Shown: piece by piece, positions 14,968 to 21,822 of the stretch
Position numbering within the stretch: the first letter of the stretch is position 1
Layout: each line of letters starts with the position of its first letter
NCBI GenBank assembly: GCA_023435925.1
Contig: JAEZLF010000298.1
Location: 1-21,822, forward strand
Direction of reading: 5' to 3'
Source of the DNA: Bacillota bacterium
GTDB lineage: Bacteria > Bacillota > Clostridia > Acetivibrionales > DTU013
Length of the DNA: 21,822 bases
Position numbers and translations under genes: made by a program
The notes under the pieces: generated by a model
Database searches by the model: none
What the model saw: only the letters and a program-made list of their open reading frames with translations
What the model was told of the DNA's origin: nothing

Positions 14968-16429
14968 TTGAATCCTGTTCTTCGCCTTGCGGAGAATACC
15001 CGAAGAGTATAAACAATTCGGAGCGGCTGTTGATGCCTAGCTTTTTATAAATGGACTTGCTGTAAGTCGAAACCGTTGAAAAGGTGAGTCCCAGCTCCGG
15101 TGCTGCTTGTCTGAGCGTCATCCCGCGCAGCAGCAGTATCACGACTTGCTTTTCCCGAGGCGATAGATTGGTATCATCCAGGCTGAACCGGGCCTTTCGT
15201 TTTGATTCACTTGATGATAAAGCGATTTCTGCGGGAGAAGACATGTGTGTCAGACGAAATTCCTTTGACCAGTCAGCAAAAAACAAAAACTGTGAAAACG
15301 CCGGAGAAAGCAGCAGAAACACGGCAAACAAGATCGCTGCGGTAATGACGGCAATGGTTTGTGTTGGCATCATCATGTGCAGTACATCGATTCCTACATA
15401 CAGAATACCGCACGCTGCCATGGACAGCAGAATGAGGCGTTTGTGCATACGGAAATCGCAGAACTTGTTGGTGACACAGCCCACCAGATAAAGTGAAATC
15501 AAAAAGCCGAGCTCCTTCAGCTCTGAAAGCAAAAAGGCGGCCTCCGGCAGCTCTGTATACCACATTACATATGCCATAATGGATGTGATAAAGAAGACAT
15601 TACACAAGGTCCATACGCTTCGCTTGAATATCGCCTGAAGTGAGATGCAGAACAGAGTAAGGACCAGTGATAACAATCCCCAAAGCTGTGCACCCTGCGG
15701 AGGCGCAAAAGCCGGGGAATAAAAGCCTGTGATCCGAATTGCGAAGTAGGATAAAAAGATGTACAGAGCCAACCAGACGCTCGGATCGAATTTTCTTCCC
15801 ACATTCTCTCCGGCGCCGGCGTAATCCCTTTTTCTCGATAAAAGTATACAAACGCATAAGCTGCCGATCATCACAAACGCTATTATCTTTCGGGTGACAA
15901 GTGGTATGGAAAGAAACTTGCCATACAAATCAATGAATTGAATAAGTAAAATCATTAACGCGCTTCCAAAAAAGCGCTCAGCATTGTTGAGCATGAACAC
16001 GTAGGAAAAGCTGCTGCTGGATACACAACCACCAACACCGGCCATGAAAACCAGGGAACATATAAGAGAAGCATTGCCGCCCGGGAGGAAAAGCCATGGG
16101 ATAAATCCTGCAATGGAAATAGATGCGGAAAGCTTCGAAATGGCGGAAATGTTCTCTTTGTCGGAAATGGAAAACATCACAATGGCACCTAATACGAACG
16201 CCATGAAGGTGACAGTGGTATATGTCATGCCGAACAGCTCGGTACCGCTGTGCAGAAAGAAGTCCTGTACATTAACAAAAGTCATCGCTATGGGGAAAGC
16301 GAAGAAATAGTGCAGATGGTCTGCCCTTATATTTCGAAGTGACAGCAGCTCCCGGGCACTCAAAAGATTGTGAAGAGACAATAACAGCTTGGACAGATAT
16401 CCCTTATCTTCTTTCTTTAAATCGGGCAT
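14963..16429 (-). CDS. LuxR-type transcriptional regulator with N-terminal multi-pass membrane domain
   Basis: A 488-aa protein. Residues about 30-395 contain roughly twelve hydrophobic helices resembling an MFS-like or sensory membrane domain (FAFPIAMTFVNVQDFFLHSG first). Residues about 422-478 are a clear LuxR/GerE HTH: LSPREKQVVILLLRGMTLRQ, then STVSTYSKSIYKKLGINSRS. The output should bind DNA while tethered to the membrane, coupling an external or membrane signal to transcription. Similar membrane-bound LuxR proteins are known mostly from Actinobacteria (for example Eggerthella) and some Firmicutes; ligands are generally unknown. ATG 16429 has AGGAGA 7 nt upstream. The stop codon falls in a repeat element. 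Targets could include the neighbouring HTH-SLH pair, but this is only proximity. Confidence 0.85.
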   Translation of the reverse strand: MPDLKKEDKGYLSKLLLSLHNLLSARELLSLRNIRADHLHYFFAFPIAMTFVNVQDFFLHSGTELFGMTYTTVTFMAFVLGAIVMFSISDKENISAISKLSASISIAGFIPWLFLPGGNASLICSLVFMAGVGGCVSSSSFSYVFMLNNAERFFGSALMILLIQFIDLYGKFLSIPLVTRKIIAFVMIGSLCVCILLSRKRDYAGAGENVGRKFDPSVWLALYIFLSYFAIRITGFYSPAFAPPQGAQLWGLLSLVLTLFCISLQAIFKRSVWTLCNVFFITSIMAYVMWYTELPEAAFLLSELKELGFLISLYLVGCVTNKFCDFRMHKRLILLSMAACGILYVGIDVLHMMMPTQTIAVITAAILFAVFLLLSPAFSQFLFFADWSKEFRLTHMSSPAEIALSSSESKRKARFSLDDTNLSPREKQVVILLLRGMTLRQAAPELGLTFSTVSTYSKSIYKKLGINSRSELFILFGYSPQGEEQDSI

Positions 16430-16464
16430 GATGACGTCTCCTGTGTAGCATTGTGTTTAGTTAG

Positions 16465-16473
16465 AGTATAACA
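16465..16473 (-). promoter_or_regulatory. extended -10 promoter element for the LuxR-type gene
   Basis: On the minus strand TGTTATACT is an extended -10 motif (TG-n-TATACT), about 36 nt before the start codon. The -35 region at the right distance (CTTCTT) is poor, which is common with extended -10 promoters. Confidence 0.4.
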
Positions 16474-16522
16474 TAAACAGCAATGAAAAGAAGACATTAT
16501 TTTACATATTTACACAAAGAAC

Positions 16523-16918
16523 TTATGATTGCAATATGTCGAAGATTTTTACTACCTTATCCATATACAGTCTCTGCTTATTGCTGAGTACGGGGGTGAC
16601 CAGCCTGAGACTCTTAAGCACCTGTGCGCTGTCCAGTCTATTTCCGTTGATCTCCCGGACTTGTTGTTTCATACTTCTGTAGGCACCGCAATAATGGCTG
16701 CCCTGCCTGAAGGCTTCACTGACTGAGCTTCCTCTGGTCTCGGGCAGAAAGCCTGCAACTGCTGTTAATGTTTCTCTAAATAACGATAATTTGTCCAACT
16801 GTATATCATCAGCATCTATGCCGTCCTCCTGCCGTGCAGCAGAAGCGTAAAGCCTCTTCAGCTTCTGCAGCGTGAGAAGGCTGTTTGTAATATGATCAAG
16901 ACTCAGTCCTTTTTCCAT
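16523..16918 (-). CDS. hypothetical helical protein, 131 aa
   Basis: A soluble, mostly helical 131-aa protein with no signal peptide and no membrane segment. Visible segments include LDHITNSLLTLQKLKRLYAS, RGSSVSEAFRQGSHYCGAYR and KQRLYMDKVVKIFDILQS. I do not recognise the family. ATG 16918 follows GGTGAG, which lies in one arm of an inverted repeat (CCGGTTT 16929-16935 with AAACCGG 16963-16969) that could form a stem in the mRNA over the ribosome binding site. It lies 70 nt after proA on the same strand with no terminator between, so it is probably co-transcribed with proA. Codon use looks like its neighbours', supporting a real gene. Confidence 0.7.
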   Translation of the reverse strand: MEKGLSLDHITNSLLTLQKLKRLYASAARQEDGIDADDIQLDKLSLFRETLTAVAGFLPETRGSSVSEAFRQGSHYCGAYRSMKQQVREINGNRLDSAQVLKSLRLVTPVLSNKQRLYMDKVVKIFDILQS

Positions 16919-16988
16919 TTTATGCTCACCGGTTTTTTTTCTTTCTTGTTTTATGTTATGTTAAACCGGCTGTAATGTTGATTAAAGT

Positions 16989-18284
16989 TTACAATGGAAA
17001 ATCTCGATTCATATTGGTATGCCGGAAGGTTCGTTTCTTTGATGCATAGTCTGCAACAATCTGGCCATGCCCTATCAGTTTGTATTTATAGATAATGAGT
17101 CCTTCAAGTCCGACCGGACCCCTCGCATGAAGTTTACCTGTGCTGATGCCTACCTCAGCTCCAAGACCGTATTTGTAGCCGTCACTAAACCGCGTTGAGC
17201 AGTTCCAGAATACGTTGCCTGAATCTACAAGTGCCATAAAGCGTGCGGCATGCTCACTGTCTGCAGTGACAATGGAATCGGTGTGACCCGAGCCATAGGT
17301 GTTTATATGATCAATGGCTTCATCCATACTTTTTACAATCCGGACAGAGAGCTTGTAATCCAGATATTCGGTTTTCCAGTCATCCTCTGTTGCAGGCAAA
17401 ACAGGAATAATGGATTGTGTATCGGGACAGCCAAACAACTCAAGTTGTTTACTGTCCGCGGATTTCCTGAGCTTCGGCAGGAACGCTGCAGCAATGTCCT
17501 GATGAACCAGCAATGTCTCAAGTGCGTTGCATACTGCAACATATTGTGTTTTGGAGTCTATTGCGATGTTGACAGCCATATCGAGATCGGCCGAGGAGTC
17601 GATATAGCAGTGGCAAATGCCGTCAGCATGCCCCATAACAGGTATATTGGTATTGTTCATAATGTATCTGACAAATTCGTTGGAGCCTCGTGGGATAATG
17701 AGATCCACATATGAATCCAGCTTCAGAAGCTCAGTAATGTCTGAACGGGTTTCCAGAAGGCTGCACCAGCCGGCAGGCATTCCGGCTTCTTCAGAAGCGG
17801 AAATAATGAGCCCGGCAAGGACACGGTTGGTTTCTTTTGCTTCAGAACCGCCTTTGAGCAGTACACCATTGCCGCTTTTGAGGCAGAGAGCGGAAATCTG
17901 AACCAGTGCATCCGGTCTGGATTCAAAGATAACGCCGATGGCTCCAATGGGACAGGTGACTTTATAGAGTTCCAGCCCTTCATCCAATTCTGTGGACATG
18001 AGGGTTTTTCCGACCGGATCATCAAGTCTTACAAGGCTTCGAATACCCTCTGTGACTTCAGTCAGCTTGGATTCATCAAATTTGAGCCGTTTCAGCAGCG
18101 GTAACGAGATGTTTTCCGACTCACTTCTCTGAAGGTCTTTCCTATTTGCATTAAATATTTCTTCTTTATGTTCAAGCAGCACCTCTGCGATATGCAAAAG
18201 AGCGTTATTCTTTTCTTCGCTGCTTGCGGCAGCAAGCTTCAGAGAAGATGATTTAACCTGGCGGCAAGCCTCTGTAACATTCAT
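16989..18284 (-). CDS. proA: gamma-glutamyl phosphate reductase (proline biosynthesis)
   Basis: A 431-aa cytoplasmic enzyme that reduces gamma-glutamyl phosphate with NADPH to glutamate-5-semialdehyde, the second step of proline synthesis. The catalytic Cys252 is in QYVAVCNALETLL. Other family segments are CPIGAIGVIFESRPDALVQI, SGNGVLLKGGSEAKETN, LIIPRGSNEFVRYI and GLGAEVGISTGKLHARGPVG. Length and all motifs are normal. ATG 18284 follows GAGGTG at 6 nt. No proB or proC is in the window, so the pathway is split or lies elsewhere. A promoter whose -35 box lies in a 48-bp repeat precedes it. Confidence 0.97.
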   Translation of the reverse strand: MNVTEACRQVKSSSLKLAAASSEEKNNALLHIAEVLLEHKEEIFNANRKDLQRSESENISLPLLKRLKFDESKLTEVTEGIRSLVRLDDPVGKTLMSTELDEGLELYKVTCPIGAIGVIFESRPDALVQISALCLKSGNGVLLKGGSEAKETNRVLAGLIISASEEAGMPAGWCSLLETRSDITELLKLDSYVDLIIPRGSNEFVRYIMNNTNIPVMGHADGICHCYIDSSADLDMAVNIAIDSKTQYVAVCNALETLLVHQDIAAAFLPKLRKSADSKQLELFGCPDTQSIIPVLPATEDDWKTEYLDYKLSVRIVKSMDEAIDHINTYGSGHTDSIVTADSEHAARFMALVDSGNVFWNCSTRFSDGYKYGLGAEVGISTGKLHARGPVGLEGLIIYKYKLIGHGQIVADYASKKRTFRHTNMNRDFPL

Positions 18285-18318
18285 TTCAACACCTCATTGC
18301 AATGTTTATTTAAGGTAT

Positions 18319-18347
18319 ATCATATCAAAAGGGGACGTTTCTCGCAA
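18319..18347 (-). promoter_or_regulatory. candidate proA promoter, -35 box supplied by a 48-bp repeat
   Basis: On the minus strand TTGCGA (18347-18342) and TATGAT (18324-18319) are separated by 17 bp, about 35 nt before the proA ATG. TTGCGA lies within the first tandem repeat unit, while the -10 box lies just outside it. Confidence 0.5.
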
Positions 18348-18460
18348 TGGACATTTCAGAAGCGTACCCTTTCTTCATACAGACGTTTCTCGCAATGGAC
18401 ATTTCAGAAGCATCCCCTTTCTTCATACAGACGTTTCTCGCAAGGTACCACTGAGAAGCG
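18334..18460. repeat. 48-bp tandem repeat, two full units and a diverged third
   Basis: Units at 18334-18381 and 18382-18429 are nearly identical (GACGTTTCTCGCAATGGACA start; they differ mainly at GCGTACCC versus GCATCCCC). A third begins at 18430 with GACGTTTCTCGCAA and then diverges (GGTACCACTGAGAAGCG). The period is a multiple of three, so both strands stay open across it, but no convincing start plus ribosome site supports a gene. This is the main content of the 350-bp proA/ABC intergenic region. Confidence 0.85.
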
Positions 18461-18521
18461 GTAGCTGGAAAAGGGACACTGCTGCAAACTGGCCATATAA
18501 GCCAATCCTGGAGGAGATTAG

Positions 18522-18548
18522 GCAAAAGTGATAGGAATAAGCAAAAGT
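18522..18548 (+). promoter_or_regulatory. direct-repeat activator site candidate for the sugar ABC operon
   Basis: GCAAAAGT occurs at 18522-18529 and again at 18541-18548, 19 bp apart, both followed by AT two bases later. The second copy ends 5 bp before the -35 box of the operon's promoter. Direct repeats next to a -35 box are typical for AraC-type activators, which often control LplB/YtcP transporters; no such regulator is in the window. Confidence 0.4.
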
Positions 18549-18553
18549 CATTA

Positions 18554-18582
18554 TTGTTATAAAAAAAAACCATGCATATAAT
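18554..18582 (+). promoter_or_regulatory. promoter of the sugar ABC transporter operon
   Basis: TTGTTA (18554-18559) and a perfect TATAAT (18577-18582) are spaced 17 bp, about 53 nt before the start codon of the first permease gene. The spacer contains a run of nine A. Confidence 0.6.
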
Positions 18583-18634
18583 TATTTTGAATCCACGGGT
18601 CAGTTGTCATTTTTTTATAAAGGAGTTATGTCAA

Positions 18635-19591
18635 ATGTCCAACCTGAACACTTCGGCAGTGATTGTCAGCAGGACCGGCTCCCCGAGATCCAGATTTTCG
18701 GTCTATATGAAGAATAATTATTTGCTTTATTTGTTTCTACTTTTACCATTAGCATACTTCATCATTTTCAAATATGCTCCGATGTACGGCATATTGGTCG
18801 CGTTTAAGGATTATAACATCTTCCAGGGAGTGTTGGCCAGCCCATGGATCGGTTTGGATGCATTCAAAGAAATTTTTTCAATGCCCCAGTTTGTACAAGC
18901 TGTGCGCAATACCTTTCTGCTTAATACGCTGGATCTTCTTATAGGATTTCCGGCACCGATCCTATTAGCAATCGTTTTAAGCGAGATAAAAATATTATGG
19001 TTCAAAAAAGCATCGCAGACAATTTTGTATCTTCCTCATTTCTTATCGTGGGTTATTATAGGTAGTATTTCATTACAGCTGTTTGCACCTGAATCGGGAT
19101 TAATCAACATTTTACTTGCGAAAGCAGGTGCCGGTCCTGTACCTTTTTTGACGGATCCTTTTATCTGGCTGGGAACCTATATCGTGCTTGGTATCTGGCA
19201 GAGTGTTGGCTGGAATACAATTATATACCTTGCCGCAATTGCCGGGATCAATCAGGAACTATATGAAGCGGCTGTTGTTGACGGTGCCGGAAGGCTTCGA
19301 AAAATATGGCATATCACATTGCCTGGTTTAAAACCCACAATTATCATCCTTCTAATCATGCAGATGGGCAGAATGCTTCAAATTGGATTCGACAGACCCT
19401 ATATTATTGGAAATAACTTTGTAATGCAGTTTTCAGATGTTATCAGCACGTTTGTATACAGGATAGGAATTAAATCCTTTCAATTTACTATAGCGACTGC
19501 AGTAGGGCTATTTCAATCTGTTGTAGGCCTGATATTTTTGCTGGTGACGAATTATATAGCCGATAAGGTTGGAGAGCAGGGGATATGGTAA
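18635..19591 (+). CDS. carbohydrate ABC transporter permease, LplB/YteP type
   Basis: The start is placed at ATG 18635 (318 aa) after AAGGAG (18620-18625); the open frame begins 21 codons earlier without a site. A charged N-terminal tail precedes about six membrane helices (YLLYLFLLLPLAYFIIFKYA first). The segment YAPMYGILVAFKDYNIFQG is diagnostic of the LplB/YteP/UgpA-like permeases used for oligosaccharides in Firmicutes. The EAA loop reads EAAVVDGAGRLRKIWHITLP. It pairs with the next gene to form the channel. The substrate cannot be read from the permease; relatives handle plant-polysaccharide oligomers such as rhamnogalacturonan fragments. Confidence 0.92.
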   Translation: MSNLNTSAVIVSRTGSPRSRFSVYMKNNYLLYLFLLLPLAYFIIFKYAPMYGILVAFKDYNIFQGVLASPWIGLDAFKEIFSMPQFVQAVRNTFLLNTLDLLIGFPAPILLAIVLSEIKILWFKKASQTILYLPHFLSWVIIGSISLQLFAPESGLINILLAKAGAGPVPFLTDPFIWLGTYIVLGIWQSVGWNTIIYLAAIAGINQELYEAAVVDGAGRLRKIWHITLPGLKPTIIILLIMQMGRMLQIGFDRPYIIGNNFVMQFSDVISTFVYRIGIKSFQFTIATAVGLFQSVVGLIFLLVTNYIADKVGEQGIW

Positions 19592-19596
19592 CTCAT

Positions 19597-19613
19597 TTGA
19601 ACAACGTCAGTGA
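19597..19613. repeat. partial copy of the 89-bp inverted-repeat element's left end
   Basis: TTGAACAACGTCAGTGA is identical over 17 bp to 14754-14770. It starts 5 bp after the stop codon of the first permease gene and is followed by a weaker echo, TTGAACATTG (19622-19631). No inverted partner is present, so it may be a solo end or a decayed insertion. Confidence 0.6.
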
Positions 19614-19643
19614 GACTTAATTTGAACATTGGGGGTATGGCAT

Positions 19644-20516
19644 ATGGGGAACAGAGTAAAGGATAAAATCTTTGATTGGTCGATGATACTGATTGTTGCA
19701 GCTACGGCACTATTATGCGTACTGCCTATGTTATATATTTTTGCAGTTTCTTTCAGCTCAAATCATGCCATCACGGCAAGAATGGTGACAGTTTGGCCGG
19801 TAGAATTTACATTTGAGTCATATGAAGCGGTTTTTGCAGACAAATCCATGATCAGCTCCATGCTCTTCACAATCTGGCTTACAATTGTAAGTTGTGTACT
19901 GAGTATTTTTATGACTATCATGGCGGCGTATCCTTTAACGAAGAAGAATCTGAAGGGACGCAATTTTTTCCTTGTGATCATAGTGATCACCATGTATTTC
20001 AGCGGAGGAATGATACCGGATTATATTCTGGTGAAGAGCCTCAATTTGATTGACTCGCCTCTGGCACTTATGCTGCCCTATTGCTTGAGCGCATTCAATA
20101 TGATTATTCTGAAAACATTTTTCTCAAATCTTCCTGAAAGTCTGGAAGAGTCTGCTTATCTGGACGGAGCATCCTATCTTGTTATTCTTGTAAAAATTGT
20201 GCTGCCACTGTCCACGCCGGTTCTGGCAACTCTTGCTCTCTTTTATGCGGTAGGACGCTGGAATGGATTCCAGGATGCATTGCTTTACATTAACAGTCAG
20301 AAATTCTTCCCCCTGCAAATGAAGCTATATCAATTGATATATAACAACCAGATGTCTGAAATAGCTCAAATGGAAGGGTCTTCCATACAAGACCTTGCAC
20401 CGGAGAGTCTGAAAGCTGCGGCAGTATTATTTGCAACAGTTCCCATCCTTCTTGTATATCCGTGGCTGCAGAGGTACTTTATTTCAGGAATTATGATCGG
20501 TGCAATTAAAGGATAG
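19644..20516 (+). CDS. carbohydrate ABC transporter permease, LplC/YtcP type
   Basis: The start is placed at ATG 19644 (290 aa) after GGGGGT (19631-19636); a TTG five codons earlier is possible but overlaps that site. About six helices are present, beginning MILIVAATALLCVLPMLYIF. The segment VTMYFSGGMIPDYILVKSLN is characteristic of the LplC/YtcP subfamily. The EAA loop reads EESAYLDGASYLVILVKIVL. It is the second channel subunit, 52 nt after the first permease gene, with a repeat fragment in the gap. No ATPase is encoded here; systems of this type usually share MsmK/MsmX encoded elsewhere. Confidence 0.92.
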   Translation: MGNRVKDKIFDWSMILIVAATALLCVLPMLYIFAVSFSSNHAITARMVTVWPVEFTFESYEAVFADKSMISSMLFTIWLTIVSCVLSIFMTIMAAYPLTKKNLKGRNFFLVIIVITMYFSGGMIPDYILVKSLNLIDSPLALMLPYCLSAFNMIILKTFFSNLPESLEESAYLDGASYLVILVKIVLPLSTPVLATLALFYAVGRWNGFQDALLYINSQKFFPLQMKLYQLIYNNQMSEIAQMEGSSIQDLAPESLKAAAVLFATVPILLVYPWLQRYFISGIMIGAIKG

Positions 20517-20587
20517 AAAGGAGGAACGTCTTCTAGATCTATTTACGAAAATATTATCAAAGGGTAATAAAAAAGAGGAGGGTGTTT

Positions 20588-21822
20588 ATGAAAAGGTTTA
20601 TTTCAGTTTTGTTGACTCTGATGATCATTTTATCTCTGATTGTGCCGGTAAGTGCCATCAGGATTGTTAAGGTCACCGGAATCAAGCTCGACAAAAGCAG
20701 TGTTACATTAGAAGTCGGCAGCACAAGTGATCTCATTGTTACATTCACACCGGCAAATACAACACAGAAACTGCTCACATTTACAACCAGCGACAAAAAT
20801 ATTGTTACTGTTACTTCATCCGGTATCATTAAGGCAGAAAAACCGGGAAAGGCTGTTATTACAGTAGTCAGCTCAAGTAATAATGCATTAAAGGCTACTC
20901 TGGCAGTAACGGTCAAGGCAAAGCCCGTTACAAACCTTAAATTGATGGTGTTTGACAGAGGTAATGTTGGTGGAACTCCGCCGGATAATAACTTTTATAC
21001 CAAATGGATAATTGATACTTTCCAGAAGGCAAATCCTGATATAAAGCTTCAGTTCGTTACTGCCCCGCGATGGACTTCGGATGATAAGCTGAACATCTGG
21101 ATGGCTTCAAACCAAGCTCCCGATATATGCCTGACATACTCTCCCGATCTTGTTTACAATTATTATAAGCAGGGCGGCATCACACAGCTTGATACAGCGT
21201 TTAATGTATATGGAAAGGAATTGAAGGAATTTCTCGGAAAGGATGTTCTTGACCGTGGTAAATTCTATGGACAGCTTTGGTCAATACCGGCTAAGAGAGT
21301 TATTAATGCAAAGAATACTACCTGGATCAGAAAAGATTGGCTGGATAAGCTAGGCCTTGATATTCCAGAAACCACAGAGGAATTCTACAATGCGATGAAG
21401 GCCTTTAAAGAAAAGAATCCAGGCAAGGTTGGAAGAGTAATACCTTTTGGTATGGGCAACGATGTGCTGTGGGTTGCCAATAACCTGCTTGAGTCCTTTA
21501 TAACAGAGAAATCTGAAGAATCCCGCTACTATAGCAGCGGAAACTTGAAACTGCTGGCGCCCGGTTATAAAGAGGGAGTCAGGTTCATGAATAAAATGTA
21601 TAATGAGGGTTTGGTCAGCACAGAATTTCCGCTTGACACGGAAGGCAAGTTACTGGAGAGTGAATTTGCCAAAGGTAATGTTGGAAGCTATATTCAGAAT
21701 TACGATATGCCTTTGAGATCTGCCGGTACCGGGTATATCCCGACCATGAAGGAGAAGATCAAGGGGTTTGAGTTTATACCGATTGATCCCTTTACCGATA
21801 TGGACGGTATTACTACCAAGAC
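20588..21822 (+). CDS. extracellular solute-binding protein with N-terminal Big_2 domain (3' end outside window)
   Basis: The frame stays open from ATG 20588 to the window end (411 codons, no stop). AGGAGGG (20576-20582) precedes it. Residues 1-22 are a signal peptide (ISVLLTLMIILSLIVPVSA) with an apparent type I cleavage site; there is no lipobox Cys. Residues about 28-110 (VTGIKLDKSSVTLEVGSTSD, through GIIKAEKPGKAVITVV) form a bacterial Ig-like Big_2 domain. From about residue 117 (NLKLMVFDRGNVGG) the sequence is an LplA/YtcQ-type family 1 solute-binding protein, with TWIRKDWLDKLGLDIPETTE and EFYNAMKAFKEKNPGK as typical segments. It follows the two permeases by 71 nt and should deliver their substrate. 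The Ig-like domain in place of a lipid anchor is unusual for a Gram-positive binding protein. Confidence 0.88.
   Translation, partial: MKRFISVLLTLMIILSLIVPVSAIRIVKVTGIKLDKSSVTLEVGSTSDLIVTFTPANTTQKLLTFTTSDKNIVTVTSSGIIKAEKPGKAVITVVSSSNNALKATLAVTVKAKPVTNLKLMVFDRGNVGGTPPDNNFYTKWIIDTFQKANPDIKLQFVTAPRWTSDDKLNIWMASNQAPDICLTYSPDLVYNYYKQGGITQLDTAFNVYGKELKEFLGKDVLDRGKFYGQLWSIPAKRVINAKNTTWIRKDWLDKLGLDIPETTEEFYNAMKAFKEKNPGKVGRVIPFGMGNDVLWVANNLLESFITEKSEESRYYSSGNLKLLAPGYKEGVRFMNKMYNEGLVSTEFPLDTEGKLLESEFAKGNVGSYIQNYDMPLRSAGTGYIPTMKEKIKGFEFIPIDPFTDMDGITTK

Noticed and set aside
18325..18573. 82-aa minus-strand frame over the 48-bp repeats upstream of the ABC operon
   Set aside because: It has no ribosome site, half of it is the tandem repeat, and it runs over the likely ABC-operon promoter.
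20517..20524. AAAGGAGG just after the second permease's stop
   Set aside because: It is a strong ribosome-site match, but no ATG, GTG or TTG follows at a usable distance. The next gene has its own site at 20576-20582, so it is probably a relic or coincidence.
20557..20916. 119-aa minus-strand frame opposite the Big_2 region
   Set aside because: It is antisense to the binding-protein gene, which has a good ribosome site, a signal peptide and a continuous frame to the window edge.

Overview
The window looks like chromosomal DNA from a low-to-mid GC, Gram-positive, probably spore-forming Firmicute of the class Clostridia. Pointers are strong AGGAGG-type ribosome binding sites, a MecA adaptor, an S-layer-homology (SLH) surface protein, a SpoIIE-type phosphatase, a LplB/YtcP-type sugar transporter and a lipoprotein-type PotD. 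Genus cannot be fixed from sequence alone. No rRNA, tRNA, CRISPR array, transposase or phage gene was seen.

Layout. 1-5023 (+): a tightly spaced set of four genes for envelope and signalling proteins: a MASE3-PP2C phosphatase, a membrane protein with a helical (TPR-like) tail, a double PRC-barrel protein and an exported VanW-like protein. mecA (-) converges on it. pyk (+, 5889-7640) encodes pyruvate kinase with the extra C-terminal PEP-utiliser domain. 7626-7938 is a modular repeat array, followed by a bidirectional terminator. 7977-12415 (-) is a polyamine-uptake operon read as xre-cupin regulator, potA, potB, potC, potD, with ATGA overlaps between A/B and B/C, a near-consensus promoter and a three-half-site candidate operator. 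12623-14597 (-) holds a small LuxR-like HTH gene and an SLH-anchored surface protein. 14754-14967 is a second copy of the modular repeat, joined to an 89-bp inverted-repeat element. 14963-18284 (-) carries a 12-TM LuxR-type regulator, an unrecognised 131-aa gene and proA. 18334-18460 is a 48-bp tandem repeat. 18635 to the window end (+) is a carbohydrate/oligosaccharide importer: two permeases and a Big_2-fused solute-binding protein cut by the window edge, with no ATPase gene in view.

How the genes work together. The pot operon should import spermidine/putrescine, with the XRE-cupin protein as its autoregulated sensor. The downstream ABC system probably borrows a shared MsmK/MsmX-type ATPase. 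pyk, mecA and proA are housekeeping genes.

The most unusual content is the repeat family. Constant arms (GGCGAGCA and GACCAGCC) surround exchangeable 15-17-nt cores, two of which are perfect hairpins. The units are framed by conserved left and right ends that occur at two loci and supply the stop codons of pyk and of the LuxR-type gene. Both arrays lie between a stop codon and an intrinsic terminator, so they should form part of 3' untranslated RNA.
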